Positions 7,591-15,026 of a stretch of DNA of 20,347 nt are shown here, one piece after another; position 1 is the first letter of the stretch; each line of letters opens with the position of its first letter. The stretch lies in IMG/VR virus record IMGVR_UViG_3300030406_000167, positions 1-20,347 of that record. One strand, given 5' to 3'. The notes under the pieces were generated by a model that worked only from the letters and a program-made list of their open reading frames with translations, was not told the origin of the DNA and searched no databases. Position numbers and translations under genes: made by a program. Source of the stretch: a virus.

Positions 7591-8239
7591 ATTAAAACTA
7601 TATGGAGAGTTGGCTACATTTGTAGGCCATAAAGAATTTGAGATACAGGTACATAATTTACCTCAAGCTATTAGCTTTTTAGTAAATAATTTTCCAGAAG
7701 TTGAAAAATATATGAATCCAAAACATTATTTAGTAAAAGTAGGTAATTATGAAATAACTGAGAATGAAATCCACGATCCAATAGGTCAACAAGATATTCA
7801 TATAATTCCTGTTATTAGTGGTGCTGGTGGAGATACTTTTAATACTATTTTGTTGGGAGCAGCATTAATAGGTGCATCATTCTTTTTTCCAGGTGCAGGA
7901 CTTTTTGGAACATTTGGATCTGGAGGTGTTGCTGCTGCTGGTACAGCCCTTACTAAAGCACAAGTAGCAGCAGGGTTCACAGTGGGAGGAACAGTAGGAA
8001 CTCTTGTAGGTACAGGTATTAGTGCGATTGGTGCTGGTCTAATACTTCAAGGTGTTGGTAATATACTTTACCCAACTCAAGATCCTACATTTGAAGACAA
8101 TCCACAAATATCATTTAATTTTTCTGGAACGCAAAATACAGCAAGAGCTGGTACTCCAGTTCCTATTGTTTATGGTGAGATATTTACAGGTTCAGTTGTT
8201 ATAAGTGGTGATGTAGATACAGAAGCGGTACAAGCATGA
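7580..8239 (+). CDS. Tail tip assembly protein, gpI-like, with ubiquitin-like fold
   Basis: A 219-aa protein beginning 11 nt inside the K-like gene. Residues 1-77 have the beta-grasp pattern known from lambda gp[16 protein letters not shown], then [19 protein letters not shown] as the helix, and [15 protein letters not shown] as the last strand with a Gly-rich end. A long Gly/Ala hydrophobic section follows (about residues 88-165, including [14 protein letters not shown]) and may be a membrane-active or glycine-zipper segment. The C-terminal [19 protein letters not shown] is the usual gpI tail that leads into J. gpI assists formation of the J-based tip; whether it is clipped by the K-type JAMM peptidase is an inference from the gene pairing. 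Confidence 0.87.
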   Translation: MLRKLKLYGELATFVGHKEFEIQVHNLPQAISFLVNNFPEVEKYMNPKHYLVKVGNYEITENEIHDPIGQQDIHIIPVISGAGGDTFNTILLGAALIGASFFFPGAGLFGTFGSGGVAAAGTALTKAQVAAGFTVGGTVGTLVGTGISAIGAGLILQGVGNILYPTQDPTFEDNPQISFNFSGTQNTARAGTPVPIVYGEIFTGSVVISGDVDTEAVQA

Positions 8240-11200
8240 TTGAAGATAATAAACATATAGCTGGATCTGGTGGTGGTGGCGGTAAAGGTGGAGGTCAAGA
8301 TCCACCAACCATTACACCTGATAACTTACATAGTAAACAGTTTGCGACTTTACTTGATCTTATTTCTGAAGGTGAGATAGAAGGTTTTTCAAGTCCTTCA
8401 AAAGAAGGAAGAACTAAAGGTACTACTGCATATAAAAATGCTGCAAAGAAAGATATTTTTTTAGATGACACACCAATTTTATCTTCTACGGCTGACTCAA
8501 CTAATCCACAAAATGTTGACTTTAATCATCAAAATGTAGATCTTGATATTCGTTTTGGTACAGATCCCCAAGCAAAAATGTCTAAAGTTTCGGGAAGTGC
8601 TTCTCTTTTTAGCGTAGGGGTGAAAGTTGAAAATGGTAGCCCAATAACAAGACAACTTACTAATAATTCTGACTTAGATGCTGTGAAAGTTACTGTTACT
8701 GTTCCTATTTTGCAAATTATTGAAGATGATGGCGATGTTGTAGGTTCTTCAGTTAGTTTTGATATTCAACTTCAATACAATGGAGGTGGTTTTACAACAG
8801 TTCATTCAGATACTATAAGAGGTAGAACAGCAGATGCTTATAACAGAGAATATAGAATTGAACTTACTGGTGCTCATCCTGTAGATGTTCGCTTGGTAAA
8901 AACATCAGCAAATAGTACAGATAGAATACAAAGAGATTTAATTTGGCAGTCTTATTCAGAATTAGAGGATGATTCAAGCACATATCCAAACAGTGCATAT
9001 ACAAGACTACGTTTAGATTCAGAGTTTTTCAGTAGGATTCCTGGTAGAAAATTTAGAGTTAGAGGAGTAAAAGTAAGAATCCCAGGTACAGGAGCTAGTG
9101 GATCGGGTACTCCAACTGTAGATTTACAAACTGGAAGAATAGAATATCCTACTGGTTACATTTTTAATGGTGTGATGGGTGCTGCCCAATGGACAACTTG
9201 TCCTGCCATGATACTCCTCGACTTGCTGACTAATACTAGATATGGATTAGGTAATCATATTATTGATAGTAATTTAGATTTATTTTCATTTGTAACTGCC
9301 AGTAAATTTTCTAACACTCTTGTATCAGATGGATTTGGTGGACAAGAAGCTAGATTTGCTTGCAATATAAATATTCAGACAAGCGTTGAAGCATTTAGTG
9401 TCATAAATACTTTGTCAGGAATAATGAGATGTATGCCTATTTGGTCTGAAGGAGCTTTACTTCTTACTCAAGATAGTCCAAAAGATCCAAGTTATTTATT
9501 TACATTAGCTAATGTTGGCCCAGAAGGTTTTAGTTACACAGGAAGCAGTTTAAAAACTAGAAGTACAGTAGTCGCAGTTTCGTATTTTAATATGGAAACT
9601 AGAGATTTAGATTACGAAGAAGTTGAAGCGGAAGCAGCCTATAAAAGTAAATATGGACTTCATGTAAAAAGGGTAAAAGCATTAGGTTGTACGAGTAGAG
9701 GACAAGCTAGAAGATTTGCAAAAGCTATATTATTTGCAGAACAGAGAGAAACTGAAGCTGTAAACTTCTCTGTCTCTATGGAATCAGGATGCGTTGTACG
9801 TCCTGGAGCGATTATTAGCATTTCCGATCCAGCAAGAGCAGGGATAAGAAGAGCAGGAAGAATTAATGCAGCTACTACGACCCAAATAACAGTAGATGAT
9901 TCTAGTTCTACTGATTTATCAGATCAGAATAATCCCAAGTTAAGTGTCATATTACCTAACGGAACTGTTGAAACTAAAAATGTAACTTCTATTTCTGGCA
10001 AAGTAATTACTTTAGAAAGTGCATTAAGTCAGACACCGAATGTTAATAGTATTTGGATGCTTGAAAATGATACTGTTTCTGCTCAGTCATTTAGAGTAAT
10101 GTCTGTTGAAGAACGAGATGGAATTAGTTATGGAATATCAGCATTAGCTTATGTAAATGAAAAATACGCATTTATTGAAGATGGAGAGACAATAACACCA
10201 CAACAAATATCAACTTTAAATTTACTTAAACCTCCTCCAGAAGGATTAGATGCTGAAGAAACTATAGTTCTTATCAATAACCAGCCTGTATCTAAATTAA
10301 TTATTAGATGGAAACCTGTGACGGGTGTTTCAAATTATATGGTTAACTATAGATTTGATGATAATAATATTGTTTCTGCCACAACAAGTAGTCCTGATTT
10401 TGAAATATTTAACACAAAAGTAGGATCTTATGAAGTGTCTGTTCGCAGTTTAAACTCTGGTTTAGAACCTAGTGCCACAGATACTTCTAGAATTTTTAAT
10501 ACTGTTGGTAAAACTGCTGTTCCTGCTGACGTTACTGGACTTACAGGAGAACCAATAAGCAAAAAAACCATAAGATTACGTTGGAATCTAGCAACAGATT
10601 TAGACGTTACTCACGGTGGTCGTGTTTATGTAAGACATTCTTCAAAAACTGATGGAACAGGAACATTTTCAAACGCTACAGACTTAGTAGAAGGATTAGC
10701 TGGTAATACAACAATCGCTGACGTTCCTTTGCTTGAAGGAGAATATATTCTTAAATTTCAAGATGATGGCGGTAGATTTAGTAATGGTGAAGCAAGTGTA
10801 ATTGTAGATTTACCAGATACAGTTGATGATAAATTAATTCAGACAAGAAGAGAAGATTTAGATGTTCCTAAATTTCAAGGTACAAAAACTAATGTTGCTT
10901 TTGATGCAACAACAAATTCTCTTAATTTAACTGGTACAGGACAATTTGATAGTATTACTGATTTTGATGTTGAAAATTCTATAGATGATATAGGAGGTAT
11001 TGCTCCATTAGGCACTTATGAATTTGGTGGAACAGCAGGAGGTACAACCTTAGACTTGGGAGATGTATTTAGTATTGATTTAAAACGTCATTTTTTAACA
11101 GAAGCATTTTATCCGTCTGATTTGTTTGATTCAGTGCCAAATTTAGATGTGAGAGATGATTTTGATGGTTTAACTGCTACTGATGTAAACGCTGAAATGT

Positions 11201-11673
11201 TGGTTCGTGTAACTCAAGATAATCCTAATACTGGATCACCTACTTATGGGCCTTTTCAAACGTTTGCAAATGGAACATATAAAGGAAGAGGTTTTCAATT
11301 CAAAGTGAATTTAACAAGTAATGATGCTGCCCAAGATATTCGAGTATTTGAATTAGGATATACAGCTTCTATGGAACAAAGAACTGAACAGAGTCCTTCA
11401 ACTTTAAGAAGCGTTGATTCAAATAATAATCCTGTTGCAAAAGCAGTTACGTTCCAGCATCCTTTCTTTGTCGGCACTGCTAATACTGAAGGTGGAGCAA
11501 ATAGTATATTGCCTTCAGTTGGTATTACCGCACAAAATATGCAATCTGGAGATTTCTTTGAAATATCAAATGTTTCTGGAACGGGATTTACTGTTCATTT
11601 TAAGAACTCTTCAAATGCTTCAGTTGATAGAAATTTTACCTATCAAGCTGTCGGATTTGGTAAAGCAAGTTAG
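8236..11673 (+). CDS. Central tail tip / host-specificity protein, gpJ-like
   Basis: 1145 aa, about the size of lambda J (1132 aa). The Gly-rich N-terminus (GSGGGGGKGGGQ) followed by DNLHSKQFATLLDLISEGEI (about residues 30-49) and 'EGF' is the diagnostic J opening. The hub domains follow (about residues 50-640), with ARLDS-like strands, GYIFNGVMGAAQWTTCPAMI (about 305-325) and the FAEQRETEAVNFSVSMESGC region (about 500-520). Two fibronectin type III-like units lie near residues 685-760 and 760-860 (IIRWKPVTGVSNYMVNY; IRLRWNLATD). The C-terminal beta domain ends FTYQAVGFG, a common J ending. It forms the trimeric tip spike and, in lambda, contacts the receptor; here the many downstream fibres may share that job. 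Confidence 0.93.
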   Translation: MIEDNKHIAGSGGGGGKGGGQDPPTITPDNLHSKQFATLLDLISEGEIEGFSSPSKEGRTKGTTAYKNAAKKDIFLDDTPILSSTADSTNPQNVDFNHQNVDLDIRFGTDPQAKMSKVSGSASLFSVGVKVENGSPITRQLTNNSDLDAVKVTVTVPILQIIEDDGDVVGSSVSFDIQLQYNGGGFTTVHSDTIRGRTADAYNREYRIELTGAHPVDVRLVKTSANSTDRIQRDLIWQSYSELEDDSSTYPNSAYTRLRLDSEFFSRIPGRKFRVRGVKVRIPGTGASGSGTPTVDLQTGRIEYPTGYIFNGVMGAAQWTTCPAMILLDLLTNTRYGLGNHIIDSNLDLFSFVTASKFSNTLVSDGFGGQEARFACNINIQTSVEAFSVINTLSGIMRCMPIWSEGALLLTQDSPKDPSYLFTLANVGPEGFSYTGSSLKTRSTVVAVSYFNMETRDLDYEEVEAEAAYKSKYGLHVKRVKALGCTSRGQARRFAKAILFAEQRETEAVNFSVSMESGCVVRPGAIISISDPARAGIRRAGRINAATTTQITVDDSSSTDLSDQNNPKLSVILPNGTVETKNVTSISGKVITLESALSQTPNVNSIWMLENDTVSAQSFRVMSVEERDGISYGISALAYVNEKYAFIEDGETITPQQISTLNLLKPPPEGLDAEETIVLINNQPVSKLIIRWKPVTGVSNYMVNYRFDDNNIVSATTSSPDFEIFNTKVGSYEVSVRSLNSGLEPSATDTSRIFNTVGKTAVPADVTGLTGEPISKKTIRLRWNLATDLDVTHGGRVYVRHSSKTDGTGTFSNATDLVEGLAGNTTIADVPLLEGEYILKFQDDGGRFSNGEASVIVDLPDTVDDKLIQTRREDLDVPKFQGTKTNVAFDATTNSLNLTGTGQFDSITDFDVENSIDDIGGIAPLGTYEFGGTAGGTTLDLGDVFSIDLKRHFLTEAFYPSDLFDSVPNLDVRDDFDGLTATDVNAEMLVRVTQDNPNTGSPTYGPFQTFANGTYKGRGFQFKVNLTSNDAAQDIRVFELGYTASMEQRTEQSPSTLRSVDSNNNPVAKAVTFQHPFFVGTANTEGGANSILPSVGITAQNMQSGDFFEISNVSGTGFTVHFKNSSNASVDRNFTYQAVGFGKAS

Positions 11674-11698
11674 AATAGGTTCAATGTTACTTCTTTAA

Positions 11699-12340
11699 AT
11701 GGCTAGACCAGGCTCTACTACCAGTGAAACAGGTAATAATTATCAGTCAGCCAACGGAACGGGTGCTGCTGTTCGTGCAAAAATAAATGAAATATTTCAA
11801 GCATTAAGAACAATAAGTTCTGGAAGTACCGATCCGTCTGGAGCAGCGAATATAGCTCAACATCAACCTCATATAAATACTTCTACTAATGAATTAAAAA
11901 TAGCAACATCAGTGTCGGGAGATACTGCACAATATGTTGTGTTAGGAAAGATAAATGAAGCAAACTTTGGTCATGTTGTAGCTGCAACTCCTGTAATGAC
12001 AGGTGATGTAAGCATGAACTCTAACGGGTTTTTAAAAATTCCTGTTGGTAACAATGCACAGCAACCTGGACAATCTGGTCAACCAGCAGCAGCAGCAGGA
12101 CAGTTTAGATATAACTCTGATTTAGGACAGTTTGAAGGTTATACAACATCTTGGGGTGCTATTGGAGGAGGTGCTGGAGCTACTGGAGGTGGCACGGATG
12201 AGGTGTTTTTGGAGACAGGCCAGAATGTTACAGAAAACTATACTTTATCTACTGGTAAAAATGCGATCACAGTATCACCTACAATAGCTGCGGGTAAAGA
12301 AATTGTCGTGCCAAATGGTGCAACCCTTGTTATCTTATAA
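11699..12340 (+). CDS. Tail fibre / structural protein with marine-phage C-terminal cap
   Basis: A 213-aa protein, 25 bp after J. The central segment QPAAAAGQFRYNSDLGQFEG (about residues 127-146) followed by a Trp-Gly and a Gly-rich stretch is a common fibre module that displays short beta turns. The C-terminus, DEVFLETGQNVTENYTLSTG followed by KNAITVSPTI and VPNGATLVIL, is a beta-helix-like cap I know from cyanophage structural proteins. No chaperone or enzyme motif is visible. It is probably a distal fibre or tip accessory. The precise role is unknown. Confidence 0.75.
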   Translation: MARPGSTTSETGNNYQSANGTGAAVRAKINEIFQALRTISSGSTDPSGAANIAQHQPHINTSTNELKIATSVSGDTAQYVVLGKINEANFGHVVAATPVMTGDVSMNSNGFLKIPVGNNAQQPGQSGQPAAAAGQFRYNSDLGQFEGYTTSWGAIGGGAGATGGGTDEVFLETGQNVTENYTLSTGKNAITVSPTIAAGKEIVVPNGATLVIL

Positions 12341-12342
12341 TT

Positions 12343-12984
12343 ATGCCAGTAACAATCAACGGATCAGGAACAATAACAGGATTAGTAGCAGGAGGTTTGC
12401 CTGATGGAATTGTTCAAGTTGCTGATTTAGCAACAACAGGCACAGCCTCCAGTTCTACATTTTTAAGAGGAGATGGAACATTTGCTGAAGCTGGTGGTGG
12501 TGGTAAAGTTTTACAATATAAACAATATCAAGCAGTAGGTAGTTACTCAACAAGCTCAACATCATGGGTAAGTATATCAAGTGACTTTGAATTTGATTTA
12601 CCTAATGTTGCAACCAATTCTAACGTGCTTATACACTTTACTGGTACTAAAGGAACAACCACTACTGACGTTGTAATGTTTAAAATTGTAAGAACAAAAG
12701 GTGGTGTCTCAACAGACTTAGGCATGAATACTACAGCAGATCACGCTGGTAGAACTGCTACTATGTTCGATTATATAGGTGGAGATATGTCAAACCAAAT
12801 ATACCCAACAACTTTTTCATGGTGGGATATGGATCCAGGTGGAGATGGTAACACAACAATAACTTATAAAATTCAATGGAAAGCCAACTCTGGACAAACT
12901 ATATATGTAGGTCAATCTAGTCCTGCTTCAATACAACAACGTTCTGGTGGTACACAAGCCTATGTAGTGGAGTACGCAGCATAA
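12343..12984 (+). CDS. Tail fibre protein with phage 'GSGTITGL' N-terminus
   Basis: A 213-aa protein. Its N-terminus, MPVTINGSGTITGLVAGGLP, is a widespread attachment module of phage fibres, followed by the FLRGDGTFAEAGGGG hinge (about residues 40-54). The rest (about 58-213) is a beta-sandwich-like domain with many aromatics (FSWWDMDPGGDG at about 158-169; QTIYVGQSSP), suggesting a globular receptor or glycan-binding head. It starts 3 nt after the previous stop and its own stop overlaps the next ATG. The fibre call is good; the ligand is not known. Confidence 0.75.
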   Translation: MPVTINGSGTITGLVAGGLPDGIVQVADLATTGTASSSTFLRGDGTFAEAGGGGKVLQYKQYQAVGSYSTSSTSWVSISSDFEFDLPNVATNSNVLIHFTGTKGTTTTDVVMFKIVRTKGGVSTDLGMNTTADHAGRTATMFDYIGGDMSNQIYPTTFSWWDMDPGGDGNTTITYKIQWKANSGQTIYVGQSSPASIQQRSGGTQAYVVEYAA

Positions 12985-13307
12985 TGTTTTTAGATCACGA
13001 AGCGGTAAGAAAAGCATATCCAACAGTTGTTAGTATTGCTGATGGCACTGGTGCGTTTGATAAAGATGGTAAGCCTGTAACTCTTGAACAAAGTAAGATT
13101 GATGCTGCACGAACAGAATTAAACACGGAAGCAGCTAAAGTCAAATACAAAACTGATAGAACGACTAATGGTTCTACAATTTATGCTTCTTTTGGAGACC
13201 AGCTTGATATGTTGTATGCCGACATGAAAGCAGGTAAACTAGATACAACTGGAACGTGGGCTACCCACATCAAAGCGGTTAAAGACGCTAACCCAAAACC
13301 TAGTTAA
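12984..13307 (+). CDS. Small conserved fibre-associated protein (possible assembly chaperone)
   Basis: A 107-aa soluble, mainly helical protein. It begins with a short YPTVVSIADGTGAFDKDGKP strand-turn region and ends with SFGDQLDMLYADMKAGKLDT (about residues 70-89) and IKAVKDANPKP. This C-terminal 'GDQLDmLy.di..G.l..tG.w...Ik.vK...Pkp' signature recurs in small proteins encoded among marine phage fibre genes. The start overlaps the previous stop. I infer a fibre-assembly helper or fibre-bound subunit, by analogy with gpXkdW or Tfa-type neighbours. No enzymatic motif is present. Confidence 0.7.
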   Translation: MFLDHEAVRKAYPTVVSIADGTGAFDKDGKPVTLEQSKIDAARTELNTEAAKVKYKTDRTTNGSTIYASFGDQLDMLYADMKAGKLDTTGTWATHIKAVKDANPKPS

Positions 13308-13309
13308 TT

Positions 13310-14419
13310 ATGAGCAAAATATCACTAAAACACTCAGGCGGTAATGTTGTTTCACTCAACGCTCCAACCAACGCTCCAGGTGCAGCAGATGTAGCATTTA
13401 AACTACCTAATAATGATGGATCTGATGGTCAGGCTTTAGTCACAGATGGATCGGGTAATTTATCATTTACATCTGTATCTGGAGCAGGAAAAGCAAGAAA
13501 TTTGATAATTAATGGAGCATTTCAAGTGGCACAATATGGGGTATCATCTACTTCTGTTGGTTATCAGACTTGTGATAGATGGTATTTAGCTTTTGGAGGA
13601 ACTGATGAAGCTCCTGAACAAAGACGAGCAAATTTAGGGGCTGGAGATGCTCCATACGAACTAGGATTTCCTACTGCTTATAAGATTACAAACGGTAACC
13701 AAACAAGTGGTGCTGGTGCTTCTGATTACATCGTTTTTATCACAAGTTTAGAGGCACAAGATATAGCAAATAGCGGTTGGAACTATAAGTCCGCATCAAG
13801 TTATATTACACTTTCATTTTGGGCAAAATCTAGTGTAGCAAAGACTTTTGATGTAAAGCTCACAACTAATGATGGAACACCGCAGCAATTTAATCATAAG
13901 TTTACACTTGCACAAGACACTTGGACAAAGGTAACTAAAGCAATTCCAGGTAATTCTAATCTTGTATTTGATAATAATGCCTCGAAAGGTGTAGAGATAC
14001 AATGGGATATGTATAGCGGAACAAACTATACAAGTGGTTCAACAGTCGATCAGTGGGTGACTTATAACGGCAATACTTCGGCTCCAGATGAAACTGCCGA
14101 TTGGTACACAACAAATGATGCAACTTTTGAACTTACAGCAGTTCAGTTAGAAGTAGGCAACGTGGCAACAGATTTTGAGCATAGGTCATTTGGTGAAATG
14201 CTTGGTTTATGTCAAAGATATTTCTTTACAAATTCTTCTGCCTATTTCCCATCACCAATGGCAATGCAATTCGAGTTCCCTACAACAATGAGAGCAGCAC
14301 CTACAATTACTCATGGGCATTCAGGTTCTCCTCAAATGTATAATATTACTCAATATGGATTTAATGGATATAGTTCGGGTAATAGTCAAGGCCCATATTA
14401 TGCAAGTGCGGAGCTTTAA
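13310..14419 (+). CDS. Tail fibre with carbohydrate-binding-like beta domain
   Basis: A 369-aa protein. The N-terminal module (residues 1-65) has KISLKHSGGNVVSLNAPTN and the VTDGSGNLSFTSVSGAG hinge, common to phage fibres. From about residue 64 the sequence KARNLIINGAFQVAQYGVSS, then CDRWYL, opens a beta-sandwich module of the carbohydrate-binding type (about residues 64-290) that ends in the AVQLEVGNVATDFEHRSFGE segment. The tail region LCQRYFFTNSS is typical of the end of this module. It probably binds a surface glycan on the host. The C-terminus (about 300-369) is likely the outermost tip. Confidence 0.8.
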   Translation: MSKISLKHSGGNVVSLNAPTNAPGAADVAFKLPNNDGSDGQALVTDGSGNLSFTSVSGAGKARNLIINGAFQVAQYGVSSTSVGYQTCDRWYLAFGGTDEAPEQRRANLGAGDAPYELGFPTAYKITNGNQTSGAGASDYIVFITSLEAQDIANSGWNYKSASSYITLSFWAKSSVAKTFDVKLTTNDGTPQQFNHKFTLAQDTWTKVTKAIPGNSNLVFDNNASKGVEIQWDMYSGTNYTSGSTVDQWVTYNGNTSAPDETADWYTTNDATFELTAVQLEVGNVATDFEHRSFGEMLGLCQRYFFTNSSAYFPSPMAMQFEFPTTMRAAPTITHGHSGSPQMYNITQYGFNGYSSGNSQGPYYASAEL

Positions 14420-14421
14420 CT

Positions 14422-14592
14422 ATGACTTATACTTATAAAAAGATAATAGATTTTTCTACAAAGAAGGAATCTACAAATACGATTTTAAGAAAAGAAGATA
14501 ACGCTTTCATACCAATAAATGAAGAAAACAAGGATTATCAAGATTATTTGGAATGGGTAGCGAAAGGAAACACAATAGAGGAGGCTGATTAA
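14422..14592 (+). CDS. 56-aa fibre-associated small protein
   Basis: A short gene starting ATG at 14422, 2 nt after the preceding fibre stop, and ending TAA at 14590-14592, which overlaps the next ATG. The product begins MTYTYKKIIDFSTKK and contains NTILRKEDNAFIPINEENKD followed by YQDYLEWVAKGNTIEEAD. The 'R.dNAfIP.d..N.DY..yl.Wv.eGNt.ee' pattern is a recurrent small phage family found beside tail fibres, often as a stand-alone protein or a domain of fibre-assembly proteins. This strongly suggests real coding despite the length. Function is unknown; a fibre chaperone or capping role is the simplest guess. Confidence 0.8.
   Translation: MTYTYKKIIDFSTKKESTNTILRKEDNAFIPINEENKDYQDYLEWVAKGNTIEEAD
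14579..14584 (+). promoter_or_regulatory. Strong Shine-Dalgarno site before the 144-aa fibre gene
   Basis: AGGAGG at 14579-14584 lies 7 nt before the ATG at 14592, inside the end of the 56-aa gene. It is the best ribosome-binding sequence in the window; most other starts have none or rely on stop-start overlap. Confidence 0.75.
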
Positions 14593-15026
14593 TGTCAACA
14601 CTTAAAGTCACAAACGTAAAACACGAAACAAGCGGACTAAATACCCTCGTATTTGATAACGGTGGAACGTCTGGTGGTAATGGAAGAGTCACAACAAAAG
14701 GAACTATCGGAGAAGTTTCTGCTTTAGGAAACTTAGCTGCTGGTACTCATACTTTAGATTTCGGAACTGCTAATAATTTTTCAATGACACTTACAGGTAA
14801 TGTAACTCTTGCCAACCCTTCTAATATCTCTGCTGGACAGAGTGGTGTTTTGTTTATAACTCAAGATTCTAATGGAAGCAGAACCGCAGCGTTTGGATCG
14901 TATTGGGATTTTAGTGATGGTGTTGCACCTACATTATCTACAGGAGCAGATGCAGTTGATATGATTGCTTGGATCGCTCGATCATCTACTAAAATTTCTG
15001 CACAGTTTGTCGGAAACTTTAGCTAA
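14592..15026 (+). CDS. Short tail fibre protein
   Basis: A 144-aa protein that starts MSTLKVTNVKHETSGLNTLV, an N-terminal fibre module shared by many marine phage structural proteins. The body is Gly/Thr/Ser-rich beta repeats (TLDFGTANNFSMTLTGNVTL at about residues 56-75, then SAGQSGVLFITQDSNGSRTA at about 82-101). It finishes with AWIARSSTKISAQFVGNFS, a common phage fibre ending. It carries no obvious receptor-binding insert, so it may be a spacer or collar for the large adhesin that follows. Its stop overlaps the next ATG. Confidence 0.75.
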   Translation: MSTLKVTNVKHETSGLNTLVFDNGGTSGGNGRVTTKGTIGEVSALGNLAAGTHTLDFGTANNFSMTLTGNVTLANPSNISAGQSGVLFITQDSNGSRTAAFGSYWDFSDGVAPTLSTGADAVDMIAWIARSSTKISAQFVGNFS

